This document shows positions 1 to 10,953 of a DNA stretch of 62,462 nucleotides, piece by piece. Source of the DNA: Sphingomonas sp. (GTDB lineage Bacteria > Pseudomonadota > Alphaproteobacteria > Sphingomonadales > Sphingomonadaceae). The stretch spans positions 1 to 62,462 of the forward strand of contig NZ_JANXNX010000071.1 of the NCBI RefSeq assembly GCF_025353885.1. The letters run 5' to 3'. Every line of letters starts with the position of its first letter. Position 1 is the stretch's first letter. Below the pieces are notes generated by a model. It saw only the letters and a list, made by a program, of their open reading frames with translations. It was not told the DNA's origin and made no database searches. The position numbers were made by a program, and so were the translations under genes.

Positions 1-1
1 G

Positions 2-727
2 GCGGTGAGTTTGGCGGACAAGTTGGATAGCTTGGCTGGGTTTTATGCGATCGGTGAAAAGCCAACCGGCTCCAAAGACCCGTTTGCACTTCGGCGGGCA
101 GCGCTTGGGATCGTAGCGCTTATTGAAAAGAACGGTCTTAGATATTCGGTTTCTGAAATTCTAAGGGTAGCTGATCGCCCATTCGCAGAAAGCGATGCCG
201 GATCAAGCGCGTCATTCAATCAATTGCTCGATTTCACTATCGATCGCCTAAAAGTCCAACAACGCGAAGCCGGTGTTCGCCACGACCTTATCGATTCCAT
301 ATTTGCCCTAGGAACCGAAGACGACCTCTTCCGCCTTCTCGCGCGCGTCAAAGCTCTGCAAGCCTTCATAACCACGGCAGAAGGCGCAAACCTACTCTCG
401 GGCTATAAACGCGCGTCCAACATCCTGAAGAAAGAAACTTTCAGCACCGACGTAACGCTGCTGTCCTACACCCCCGAACCCGCCGAAAAGGCGCTCATCG
501 ACGCGCTCGATTCGGCGGAGCCTCTGGCGACCGCTGCCATCGCGCGCGAAGACTTCGAAGGCGCGATGTCGGCTCTTGCCAGCCTGCGCGGCCCCATCGA
601 TGCGTTCTTTGAATCCGTTACGGTCAATGACCCACAGCTCCAAAAGCGCGCCGCGCGACTTGCCCTGCTGGCGCGCATGCGCGACGCCGTCCACCGCGTC
701 GCCGACTTTTCAAAGATTGACGGGTGA
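2..727 (+). CDS. glyS: Glycine--tRNA ligase beta subunit, C-terminal part
   Basis: The frame is open from the left edge, so only about the last 241 residues are present. The beta subunit of the bacterial alpha2-beta2 glycyl-tRNA synthetase binds the tRNA, and the alpha subunit (glyQ) carries the aminoacylation site. The visible part fits the helical C-terminal region that ends in a DALR-like anticodon-binding domain, including the characteristic stretch GEKPTGSKDPFALRRAALGI near its start. ppdK follows 61 bases downstream on the same strand, an arrangement known from other alphaproteobacteria. The upstream start lies outside the window. Confidence 0.94.
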   Translation, partial: AVSLADKLDSLAGFYAIGEKPTGSKDPFALRRAALGIVALIEKNGLRYSVSEILRVADRPFAESDAGSSASFNQLLDFTIDRLKVQQREAGVRHDLIDSIFALGTEDDLFRLLARVKALQAFITTAEGANLLSGYKRASNILKKETFSTDVTLLSYTPEPAEKALIDALDSAEPLATAAIAREDFEGAMSALASLRGPIDAFFESVTVNDPQLQKRAARLALLARMRDAVHRVADFSKIDG

Positions 728-788
728 TGGAAACTTTATTGCTCATCCACTGCGATTTCTGCGACTCTAAGCCCAGTAAGGACTTGCC

Positions 789-3429
<2,641 letters not shown>

Positions 3430-3437
<8 letters not shown>

Positions 3438-3669
3438 GGCGGTGTATGGTGCGGTCCTCGACAGGTGGAATGCGCGTGTCGCTGACCATGCCATGCTGCT
3501 GGAGATGCGCGTCATAGTCCCGGCGTAGCGCCAGATGACCGTCGCGTTCGTCTTCATAGGCGCGACGCCATTTGCCGCCGCCTGATCGGCTCATCAGTCC
3601 GAGCAGCCAGCCTGCCACCAGCACCAGGACCACGACAGCCCATTGGTTGGTCGTGAAAGGGGTCATCAT
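3430..3669 (-). CDS. Small single-pass membrane protein of unknown function
   Basis: The protein has 79 residues. One hydrophobic helix at about residues 9-26 (WAVVVLVLVAGWLLGLM) is followed by a basic and then mixed-charge soluble tail, which suggests a membrane-anchored protein with a cytoplasmic tail. No family was recognised. A strong ribosome site (GGAGGAG) lies just before the first of two consecutive ATG codons, which favours a real gene. It converges on ppdK with an 8-base overlap and lies downstream of the Tad operon on the same strand, 67 bases past tadC, so it could be read through from that operon. Confidence 0.62.
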
Positions 3670-3736
3670 GGTTCTCCTCCGTTATGAAAGGATAAACTGT
3701 CGATGACCCCGGTCGTTCCGCCGCGCCCGTAATGGG

Positions 3737-4735
3737 TTATTTCTGGATGAAGTTGTCCGAGATTGCGCAGGCTGCTGGTCCGAGAATGACGACGAACAAC
3801 ACTGGCAGGATGAACATGATCAGTGGAATGGTCATAATCGCAGGTAAGCGTGCCGCCTTTTCTTCAGCGCGCATCATGCGCTCGTTGCGGAACTCAGCGG
3901 AGAGCACCCGCAACGCGGAGGCCAGCGGCGTGCCGTATTTCTCGGTCTGGATCATCGTGGTCACGACGCCCTTCATGGCATCGAGCGGAACGCGGGATGC
4001 CAGATTGTCGAACGCCGCGCGACGGTCGGTCAGGAAACTCAGTTCGATCGCGGTCAATGCGAATTCATCACCCAGTTCGGGATAGGCGCGACCCAGTTCC
4101 TTGGCGACACGGCCGAAGGCTGCGTCGACGGTCAGGCCCGCTTCGGCGCAGATCACCAGCAGGTCGAGCGCGTCGGGCAATCCCTTGCGGATCGCGGCAG
4201 TGCGCTTGTTGACCAGGTTGTTCACATAAAGATCGGGGCCCTTGTAGCTCAGGATCAAGGCACCAGCGACAATCCCGTAGCGCTTCAGCGGGCTCCACAA
4301 CGGAAATCCGCCAAGCGCATAGACATAGACGATCATGAAGCCACCAAAGACGATCGGCAGGACCATGCGCGCAAAAATCACCGCAATCGCCATGTCCTTC
4401 GAACGGATACCCGCCTGCATCAGCTTGACCTGGGCCGATTTCACCTGAGTGTCCTGCAGCACTTTCAATGACGAGAGGAACGACCGCATCCGGTCGGTCG
4501 TCTCGTTCTTTTGCGTCAGTTTTGCCCGGCGGCGCGATGTTGATGCGACGATGCCAGCCTTTAGCTGTTCACGCCGCTCGGTGAGCGCCTTGACGCGCTT
4601 CTGCATCGGGTCGCGGACGGTGGTCGCGGCATAGACGGCGAGTATCATCGCGAACGTGGCAACCGCGGCGAGGATCGTCGCCACCCAAAGGACGTCGATA
4701 CCCATGAAGGTCACAGCGGGCATGGTCGGGTTCAT
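3737..4735 (-). CDS. tadC: Tad pilus inner-membrane platform protein TadC (type II secretion F family)
   Basis: The protein has 332 residues, usual for TadC. In Tad/Flp pilus systems TadB and TadC form the inner-membrane platform that couples the assembly ATPase to pilin polymerisation. A hydrophobic N-terminus is followed by a region rich in charged residues, a pair of membrane segments near residues 115-155, the T2SSF helical domain (KGLPDALDLLVICAEAGLTV, then LGDEFALTAIELSF) and a C-terminal hydrophobic hairpin (LIMFILPVLFVVILGPAAC). It is the last gene of the operon and starts 16 bases after the tadB stop. No tadD-type TPR gene follows. Confidence 0.93.
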   Translation of the reverse strand: MNPTMPAVTFMGIDVLWVATILAAVATFAMILAVYAATTVRDPMQKRVKALTERREQLKAGIVASTSRRRAKLTQKNETTDRMRSFLSSLKVLQDTQVKSAQVKLMQAGIRSKDMAIAVIFARMVLPIVFGGFMIVYVYALGGFPLWSPLKRYGIVAGALILSYKGPDLYVNNLVNKRTAAIRKGLPDALDLLVICAEAGLTVDAAFGRVAKELGRAYPELGDEFALTAIELSFLTDRRAAFDNLASRVPLDAMKGVVTTMIQTEKYGTPLASALRVLSAEFRNERMMRAEEKAARLPAIMTIPLIMFILPVLFVVILGPAACAISDNFIQK

Positions 4736-4751
4736 CGCTTGGTGCCCTCGG

Positions 4752-5726
4752 TCAAATTTCGAAGCTGATCATTTTGGACATGATGAATGCGCCGATGCTC
4801 ATCCACACGAGTCCACCGGCACCGATGGTCGTCAGTCGGGTGTCGGTAAAGAAGCCACCCATGTACATTGGGTTGATCGAATAGATCAGGCCGAAAACGA
4901 TGAAGGGTAGCGCGCCGATGATATAGGCCGAAGCCTTTGATTCCGAAGACATTGCCCGGATCTTCAGCTTCATCTGGGCACGCGTGCGCAAAACGGTGGC
5001 AAGGTTCGACAGCGTCTCGGCCAGATTACCACCGGTCTCGCGCTGGATCGTCAGGCTGATGCAGAAGAATTGAAATTCGGGCGTGCCCAACCGGTCGGCG
5101 GTTTCCTGCATCGCCGCATCCATCGTCCGACCGATCTTGATCTTGTCGCTGACGTTGCGAAACTCGACGCCAACAGGACCAGGGACTTCCGATGCAACCA
5201 CGCCCAGCGTTTCCGAAATCGGCAGGCCCGAACGCAATCCGCGAACGAGCAATTCGATGGCATCGGGAAATCGCTTGTTGAACAGGCCAACGCGCTTCTT
5301 GATTAGGTGGCCAACCGCAATGTGCGGAAATAGCAGTCCGCCAAACGCGCCGACGAACAGGCACAGGAATATCGGCATTCCCTTGATCTTCAGGAGCGTA
5401 GCGATGATTAGCATGATGACGACGCCAGCAGTCAGATATTTGCCCGGCGTCCAGTTCTTGCCGGTCATGTCCAGTCGCTTTTTCAACTGCGCCGGGTTTG
5501 GCAGCAGCCGGGTCGCGATACCGTCCATCTTGGTTGCACGGGTTGCTTGGATGCGACGCATCTGCGCCTCCACCACAGCCCCCGTTGAGTTGGTGTGGCG
5601 GTCGCGCATGTTGTTCAGCCGTCGAGCTTGAATTTTCTGGCCGTTCGGGCCCGAGAAGGCGAAAAAAACCAGCAGCAGTATCGCAAGCGCGCTGCCCGCA
5701 AACATCAGGAGCTGCAGGATATCCAT
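4752..5726 (-). CDS. tadB: Tad pilus inner-membrane platform protein TadB (type II secretion F family)
   Basis: The protein has 324 residues. It starts with a membrane helix (MDILQLLMFAGSALAILLLV), then a basic linker, two more membrane helices (around ILKIKGMPIFLCLFVGAFGG), the T2SSF core (FPDAIELLVRGLRSGLPISE, then RETGGNLAETLSNLATVLRT) and a C-terminal membrane hairpin. The ATG at 5726 was chosen because it lies 2 bases after the cpaE stop. The frame is open further upstream, but only as an antisense-free shadow of cpaE. In most Tad loci the ATPase gene cpaF/tadA sits between cpaE and tadB, and it is absent here. Confidence 0.94.
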   Translation of the reverse strand: MDILQLLMFAGSALAILLLVFFAFSGPNGQKIQARRLNNMRDRHTNSTGAVVEAQMRRIQATRATKMDGIATRLLPNPAQLKKRLDMTGKNWTPGKYLTAGVVIMLIIATLLKIKGMPIFLCLFVGAFGGLLFPHIAVGHLIKKRVGLFNKRFPDAIELLVRGLRSGLPISETLGVVASEVPGPVGVEFRNVSDKIKIGRTMDAAMQETADRLGTPEFQFFCISLTIQRETGGNLAETLSNLATVLRTRAQMKLKIRAMSSESKASAYIIGALPFIVFGLIYSINPMYMGGFFTDTRLTTIGAGGLVWMSIGAFIMSKMISFEI

Positions 5727-5728
5727 GA

Positions 5729-7030
5729 TTATGCGGCCTTTTGCTTGGACTTCTTGGGCAACATCGAGGTGATTCCGCTGATCTTGCCAAGCAGCGACGA
5801 CTTCCGACTGGGTTTTCCGTCGGTTGTCGCAGCGGTCAGTGCCGCTTCCTCGACCGTCGCGATCAGGCGATTGGCAATCTCGAGCAGCACGGTTGCCAAC
5901 CTGGTGCCCTTGCCCACCTCGGAAACCGTCTTGCCGAGCTTGGCCGCCTGCGTAGCGACCTTCATGTCGAGCGGCACGATATAGTCGAGCTTGCGTTCGA
6001 TCGATGCCTCGAAATCCTTGCGGCTGATTTCGCCTGGCCCTGTCGTCGCAACCTTGTTTGCAACAACCAATATGCTCGATTGTGAGGCATTGGTCTTGAG
6101 CCATGACAAGATGCGAATGACGTCGCGGGCCGAAGCCAGCGTCAGTTCGGTGGTGATGACGGTCGCCTGAACGTCGCTCATCAAGTGCGGGTGCTGGACC
6201 AGCATGCCACGCGGCAGGTCGATGATCGTGCATTCGAACGCCGTGCGCAATTCTTCCTGAAGCTGGAAGAAGGCTGCACCGTCGGTCATCATCGGCTGGT
6301 TGATCGGTGCTTCGGCGGACAGCACGGCCAGCTTTTCATTGGCCTTTACCATCGCGCGTTCGATAAACAGTCCGTCGATGCGGCTTGGGTTTTCGATCGC
6401 ATCGGTCAGCCCGCGCCCGGGTTCCAGGTCGAGCGTGAGCGCGCCGGTTCCGAAATGAACGTCCAGATCGAGCAATGCAGTCGAACGCTGGACCTTTTCA
6501 CCCAGCAGCCAGGCGATTGAAGTCGCGACGGTCGAGGCACCGGCGCCGCCCCGGGCACCGATGACGGCGGCCATGACGTGCGGGCGTTCGGCGCTGGCAT
6601 CGACCTGCTTGGGCGCATTGAAGACAGTCTGTGCGTGGGCAAAAGCTTCACGCAGTTGGTCGGCGCTGAATGGCTTCAGGAGATAATCCTGGATGCCGCT
6701 GGCTACCAGGTCGCGATAAAGGCGCACGTCGTTGACTTGGCCCGCCGCAATGACGACGGTGCCGGGTTCGCAAACTTCGGCCAGCGCGTTGATATCATTC
6801 AGCGGGTCGCCGCTTTCGGACAGGTCGACGAACAGAATTTGCGGGCTGGCCGAGACCGACAACGACTGGACAGCATTGCGCAGTCCACCCTTGTTGACCT
6901 TGTCGGGAGCCCAGCCGAGTTCAACGACAACCGGACGGATCTGCTCGGCTGTCAATTCGTCGCAGACGAACGCGGTAAACGGTTCGCGCAGGGCGCCGCC
7001 GTTACGCGCAGGAGACCAGGGTGCGTTCAT
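5729..7030 (-). CDS. cpaE: Pilus assembly protein CpaE (MinD/ParA-like ATPase with receiver-like domain)
   Basis: The protein has 433 residues. CpaE/TadZ localises the Tad pilus machine at the pole. The N-terminal part (about 1-140) resembles a response-regulator receiver fold. From about residue 155 comes a MinD-like ATPase with the atypical Walker A GARGGAGASTVATSIAWLLG, which lacks the signature lysines, as is common in CpaE. A Walker A-prime-like stretch LLDLDVHFGTGALTLDLEP follows. The start overlaps the cpaD stop by one base (TGATG) and has a GGAGG site just upstream. The C-terminal tail is basic (KKSKQKAA). The family and gene order make the call secure. Confidence 0.95.
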   Translation of the reverse strand: MNAPWSPARNGGALREPFTAFVCDELTAEQIRPVVVELGWAPDKVNKGGLRNAVQSLSVSASPQILFVDLSESGDPLNDINALAEVCEPGTVVIAAGQVNDVRLYRDLVASGIQDYLLKPFSADQLREAFAHAQTVFNAPKQVDASAERPHVMAAVIGARGGAGASTVATSIAWLLGEKVQRSTALLDLDVHFGTGALTLDLEPGRGLTDAIENPSRIDGLFIERAMVKANEKLAVLSAEAPINQPMMTDGAAFFQLQEELRTAFECTIIDLPRGMLVQHPHLMSDVQATVITTELTLASARDVIRILSWLKTNASQSSILVVANKVATTGPGEISRKDFEASIERKLDYIVPLDMKVATQAAKLGKTVSEVGKGTRLATVLLEIANRLIATVEEAALTAATTDGKPSRKSSLLGKISGITSMLPKKSKQKAA

Positions 7031-7668
7031 CAGTTACCTCCGCCATTCTTGGTCGATTCTTTGGTCAGCCCGGCGGTCCCGGTCGTCGGTGCCAGGCGAT
7101 AAGCCTTGATCGCCTTGGTCGAGGTCCAGGCATCAACGGTTTGTTCGCCATCGCGGCCAGCCAGTAGATCATGCGGATCGGCAACCATCGCGGCCAGGTT
7201 GGAATTGATGGCGCAACCGTAATTCGATGCCTGCTTGCCGGTGAACTGCGGTTGCGACAGGCGGCCGAAGTCCGGGCAATGCGGGACTGATGCCGTCATG
7301 CGGCTGACGATGACGCGAATGGCTCCGGGGGGAATGCTGCCCTCGGTGACCGGCGCGCGCTCTTCGACCAGCAGGCCATAGCGGGCGGTTACATTAGCCA
7401 CCGCCTGGCGCGCGTAACGGTCGCCGTCGAGGGCATCGACCGAGATGCGGTCGCCGAACCGGAGCTTGATCGACTGGAACCAGCCGTCGAGCCGGTCGGC
7501 ATCGCGCATGGCAAGCTGGTCGCTGCCAGGTGCGGATACGTCGAAGACATAGTCGGTGCGACTGACGACCGGCTGATGCACCGATTCCAGGCCACTGGTA
7601 GCGTCGGTCGCACAGGCCGATAGCGAGATACCGCAGGCAATGAGCGCGAGTACAGGAAGTTTACGCAT
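7030..7668 (-). CDS. cpaD: Pilus assembly lipoprotein CpaD
   Basis: The protein has 212 residues from the chosen ATG. A lipoprotein signal peptide is visible: MRKLPVLALIACGISLSAC with lipobox LSAC. It is therefore probably anchored to the outer membrane, where CpaD-family proteins assist the CpaC secretin. The rest matches the CpaD family (DYVFDVSAPGSDQL, conserved PHCPDF). The ATG at 7668 was chosen because a GGAG lies 9 bases upstream. In-frame alternatives are ATG at 7677, which abuts the GGAG directly, and TTG at 7695, which would overlap the cpaC stop. It lies between cpaC and cpaE in the usual order. Confidence 0.92.
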   Translation of the reverse strand: MRKLPVLALIACGISLSACATDATSGLESVHQPVVSRTDYVFDVSAPGSDQLAMRDADRLDGWFQSIKLRFGDRISVDALDGDRYARQAVANVTARYGLLVEERAPVTEGSIPPGAIRVIVSRMTASVPHCPDFGRLSQPQFTGKQASNYGCAINSNLAAMVADPHDLLAGRDGEQTVDAWTSTKAIKAYRLAPTTGTAGLTKESTKNGGGN

Positions 7669-7691
7669 GGTTTTCATCTCCGTATCTCGGG

Positions 7692-9374
7692 TCAATTGCC
7701 GCTGAAGCCGGGCGTGGGGGCAGCCTTGGCAGGAGCAGACCTGGTGGCAGCGGGACGTCGACTGCCGGTTGCGGCCTGCGGCGCGTAGGCCGATGGGCTG
7801 ATCCCGCCCGTCGATGGTGCAGGAACCGTTACCGGTGGGGCCATCGTCGGTTTCGGGCGTTCGCCGCCCGACCGGCCGCTGAAGTCCTGGCCGAGCAGGA
7901 AATTCTGCAGGTCGGTCGGGTTTTTCAGTCCGTCCGTGGGCAGGTGAATGTCACCGGCCGAGACCGGCTTGACCAGATAAGGCGTCACGATGATCATTAG
8001 TTCGGTCTGGGCGCGACGATAGCTGGTTGAACGAAACAATGCTCCCAGGACCGGCACATCGCCCAGGCCCGGAGCCTTCTGGATCGAGTTGGCATTGTTA
8101 TTCTGCAACAGGCCACCAATCATGAAGCTCTGACCCGAACCCAGCTCGACAGTGGTTTCCGTCCGGCGAGTCGTGATCGCCGGGACCGTGAAACCGTTCA
8201 AAGTGACCGATCCTTCGGTCGACAGCTGCGAAACTTCGGGACGGACGCGCATCGAAATGCGGCCATCGGCAAGAACCGTTGGCGTGAACGACAGGCTTAC
8301 GCCGTATTGCTTATATTCGATCGTAACCTGGCCGAGCGTTTGTGAGACCGGGATCGGAAACTCGCCGCCTGCAAGAAAGCTGGCAGTTTCGCCCGACACT
8401 GCGGTCAGATTGGGTTCGGCGAGCATCGTGACGAGGCCATCGGTTTCGGCAAGATCGATTGCGGTGCCGACGTCAACGCCGAAAAGTTTCCCCAGGAAAC
8501 CAAGTGACGTTGTGCCCGCGCCAAGGCCGAGCTTGGCGAAATCCCCAACGGTGCCGCCTTGTGTAATGAACCGACCCGTCACCGGATCGAATGGCAGCTT
8601 CAGCGAACCGGCAGGCAGGCCGTATAGCGACGATGCGTCCAACTGGGGCAGGGCGGTAGTGCTGGCGTTGCCGATCGTGCCAAACCCACGGCCCTGGGCA
8701 ATACCGACGTTGAAGCCGCCCGTCGTGTCGCGTGTGATCAGGTTGACGCCGATCTGCTTGGCCAGCGAGCGGCTGACTTCGGCGATCTTGACCTGCAGAT
8801 TGACCTGCAGCGGGGTTGCGGTGCGCAGTCGGCTGACGACCTCGACCTTGTCACCCAGGAAAGCCTTGACCAGACGCTCGGCCTCGGCCCCGTCTTCCGG
8901 CGCGGCCACAACGCCGGTGAGCAGCACGAGGCCGTTCATTGAGGTCGCGCGGATCGAGCCATCGGGCATCGCCAGCCGCAACATCTGATCGAGCGAATTC
9001 GCATTTTCGCCAACCCGGATGTTGGCGGAGAAAACGACGATACCTGCCTTGTTCTTGGCATAGACACTGGCCTCGCCCGCGGTCTTGCCAAAGATGTGAA
9101 TCTGGCGGGCCGAACTGACATAAACGTCGGCGACACCTGCGTTCGACGTCCATACGTCGCTGACGCTAGCGGGAAGATTGTAGAGCTCGCCGCGACCGAC
9201 TGACAGGACGATTTCACGCGAAGGACGCTGGGCACCCTGTGGCAGCGAGACCGATGCTGTCCGGACACCGCGCTTGGGAGCGGCAACCGATGGTGCCGAA
9301 GTCGCAAAGACGGCGGCAAGAGTCACGATTGAACTGGCGACGCGACACTGGCGAATGAAGAACTTGCGATCCAT
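7692..9374 (-). CDS. cpaC: Pilus secretin CpaC (RcpA), outer-membrane channel
   Basis: The protein has 560 residues. A signal peptide (about 1-32, ending near SAPSVAAPK) is followed by the pilus-and-flagellum N-terminal domain (about 50-120, GRGELYNLPASVSDVWTSN), a BON-like segment, and the secretin domain in the second half. The secretin signature includes VTMLAEPNLTAVSGETASFL and ELGSGQSFMIGGLLQNN. CpaC oligomerises into the outer-membrane pore for the Tad pilus. The C-terminal 75 residues are rich in Pro, Ser and Ala and probably disordered. An AGGAGG lies 8 bases before the ATG, and the start is one base past the cpaB stop. Confidence 0.96.
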   Translation of the reverse strand: MDRKFFIRQCRVASSIVTLAAVFATSAPSVAAPKRGVRTASVSLPQGAQRPSREIVLSVGRGELYNLPASVSDVWTSNAGVADVYVSSARQIHIFGKTAGEASVYAKNKAGIVVFSANIRVGENANSLDQMLRLAMPDGSIRATSMNGLVLLTGVVAAPEDGAEAERLVKAFLGDKVEVVSRLRTATPLQVNLQVKIAEVSRSLAKQIGVNLITRDTTGGFNVGIAQGRGFGTIGNASTTALPQLDASSLYGLPAGSLKLPFDPVTGRFITQGGTVGDFAKLGLGAGTTSLGFLGKLFGVDVGTAIDLAETDGLVTMLAEPNLTAVSGETASFLAGGEFPIPVSQTLGQVTIEYKQYGVSLSFTPTVLADGRISMRVRPEVSQLSTEGSVTLNGFTVPAITTRRTETTVELGSGQSFMIGGLLQNNNANSIQKAPGLGDVPVLGALFRSTSYRRAQTELMIIVTPYLVKPVSAGDIHLPTDGLKNPTDLQNFLLGQDFSGRSGGERPKPTMAPPVTVPAPSTGGISPSAYAPQAATGSRRPAATRSAPAKAAPTPGFSGN

Positions 9375-9375
9375 C

Positions 9376-10389
9376 TTAATTTCCTCCTACCGGCGCGTCA
9401 GTCACGGTATTGCCGCGGGCGACGTGGACCACTGGCCCAACCGGTTTGTCAAAATTGCTCCCCGAGCTCGTCGTTGGCGCGGGACTTGGCAAAGAGGGGG
9501 CCTGCGTCGGCACGGTCTTGCGCTGGAAGCGCGAGACGTCGGCACCGGTGACGTATGTGGAATTGGTATCGATCGGACGGGAGGCGATCTCGACCAAGAA
9601 GCGCTTGTCCTTCGGGTCGGTCCCGGCGGGCACCCTGACGGCACCCGACGCAATCGCGGCATCCAGGTCGGACGTGTTGTCGGCAATCGACCGCAACGAA
9701 AGCGAAACCTGACCGATGCTTTGTGCAACCTGGATTTTCTCGCCGATGCGTGGCGTGACTTCCAAAGTGACGGTGGCGAACGTCTTGACTTCCTTTTTGC
9801 CCTTGTCGTCTTCGGGGACGGTGCGCTGGTCGGTTGCGAGAACGCGGATATTACGGACGAAAGTTTCCGAAGCGCGCAAAGGTGGTCCGCCCGAGCCGCT
9901 GCCGCTCCCGCCATCAACTGTCTGCGTAAGCACCAGGTCGACCCGATCGCCCGGGAAGACAAAACCCGCGACGCCCGCCGATGCCGATACCGACACCGTC
10001 ACAGCGCGCATGCCGGGTCCGAGTGCTGCCGCCAGGAAGCCGCGGTCGCCGGGTCGAACGGTCGACCCTTGCGTTAGTGGCTGGCCCGCCGAGATCTGGG
10101 CGCGAACGACTGTGCCGGTGAGCGAGTTGGCATCGGCAGTGCCCTTCAGGTAATAGGCGTTCTGGATCAGATCCTTCGGCCAGGGCTGAAAGCGGAAACT
10201 GTCCGGCTCGATGATCGTGCCGATCGGTAGGGCCCGTGTCGCGACCAGAACCTCGGGTCCGGTCGATACGACCGTCACCGCTTGCGCCACAGGAGCAGTA
10301 CCGCGCCCGAACATGTTTTTCGCCATGACTGCGGTAATCGCTGCGATAAGCAGGGCTCCGACGAGTAGAGCGATCTTTTTAGGTTCCAT
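9376..10389 (-). CDS. cpaB: Flp pilus assembly protein CpaB (RcpC)
   Basis: The protein has 337 residues from the ATG at 10389. An N-terminal membrane anchor (KKIALLVGALLIAAITAVMA) is followed by an SAF domain (about 45-110, EVLVATRALPIGTIIEPDSF) and the RcpC/CpaB domain (PGMRAVTVSVSASAGVAGFV and GDRVDLVLTQTVDGG). CpaB is a periplasmic partner of the secretin. The C-terminal region is low complexity (Pro, Ser, Thr). An upstream in-frame TTG exists at 10398, but AAGGAGG lies 11 bases before the ATG and only 2 before the TTG, so the ATG was preferred. It is the second gene of the operon. Confidence 0.94.
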   Translation of the reverse strand: MEPKKIALLVGALLIAAITAVMAKNMFGRGTAPVAQAVTVVSTGPEVLVATRALPIGTIIEPDSFRFQPWPKDLIQNAYYLKGTADANSLTGTVVRAQISAGQPLTQGSTVRPGDRGFLAAALGPGMRAVTVSVSASAGVAGFVFPGDRVDLVLTQTVDGGSGSGSGGPPLRASETFVRNIRVLATDQRTVPEDDKGKKEVKTFATVTLEVTPRIGEKIQVAQSIGQVSLSLRSIADNTSDLDAAIASGAVRVPAGTDPKDKRFLVEIASRPIDTNSTYVTGADVSRFQRKTVPTQAPSLPSPAPTTSSGSNFDKPVGPVVHVARGNTVTDAPVGGN

Positions 10390-10445
10390 GTCGGGCAACG
10401 CCTCCTTGCGTTGTGCGGGTGTTCGAGCCTCGTTATTCGAGGAAA

Positions 10446-10453
10446 ATGGTTAA
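10446..10453 (-). promoter_or_regulatory. CtrA-like half-site in the cpaA-cpaB junction
   Basis: The minus strand reads TTAACCAT, the short CtrA-binding motif described in alphaproteobacteria. It overlaps the cpaA stop codon and lies 57 bases before the cpaB start. Pilus genes are CtrA targets in Caulobacter, so the position is suggestive. An 8-base match can occur by chance. Confidence 0.25.
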
Positions 10454-10905
10454 GATATCGTTTGGGAGATTTCCCAGAGGGCGGCGAAGGCGATTGCAAT
10501 TCCATAAGGAATTTCAGGACGTCCTTCCGACTTCTGAATCTTGTGGCGGATCAGCATTGCGACCGTGAGCAAGCCGCCGAGGATCGCCATCACTGTCAGC
10601 AGATTGAAAAACTGGATCGGCGTGAACCACAATGCCAGCGCCGTGATCATCTTGACGTCCCCGCCGCCCATCGCACCGAGCGCGAACATCCCCGCAAAGA
10701 TCGCAAAGGTGATCACCGCCTGCGCGAATACGATGGCGACGTCGGGCCACAGGTCATAACCGTTCAACAGCCACCAGAGCGGCGCCCCGACTGCTATGGC
10801 AAGGTTTAGCCAGTTCGAGATCGTGCGTGTGCGCCAGTCGCCGATTGCCGCAATGACCAGCACGACTGCCAGCGCGGTCAGCAAAATGATATGAAGTGTG
10901 CCCAT
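10450..10905 (-). CDS. cpaA: Tad-type prepilin peptidase CpaA (A24 family)
   Basis: The protein has 151 residues and is a short A24 peptidase without the methylase domain of PilD. It would cleave the leader of Flp-type prepilins at the inner-membrane face. The two catalytic aspartates are visible: D23 in GDWRTRTISN and D83 in GGGDVKM. The remainder is hydrophobic, with about five to six membrane helices. A GAGGG site lies 7 bases before the ATG. It is the first gene of the Tad operon and diverges from a hydrolase gene at 10954, with only 48 bases between the two starts. The usual flp pilin gene is not next to it. TTAACCCT in the leader resembles a CtrA half-site. Confidence 0.94.
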   Translation of the reverse strand: MGTLHIILLTALAVVLVIAAIGDWRTRTISNWLNLAIAVGAPLWWLLNGYDLWPDVAIVFAQAVITFAIFAGMFALGAMGGGDVKMITALALWFTPIQFFNLLTVMAILGGLLTVAMLIRHKIQKSEGRPEIPYGIAIAFAALWEISQTIS

Positions 10906-10953
10906 TCATTAACCCTCTAGACGGAGGGCGTTGCCAAACCGTAACCGTCGCCG

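Noticed and set aside
5727-6233. N-terminal extension of tadB into cpaE
   Set aside because: The added residues are an out-of-frame reading of cpaE. The membrane anchor of TadB begins at the ATG at 5726.
5729-7030. Possible fusion or remnant of cpaF hidden within cpaE
   Set aside because: All 433 residues fit CpaE. No TadA Walker A or Walker B motif was found in any frame between cpaE and tadB.
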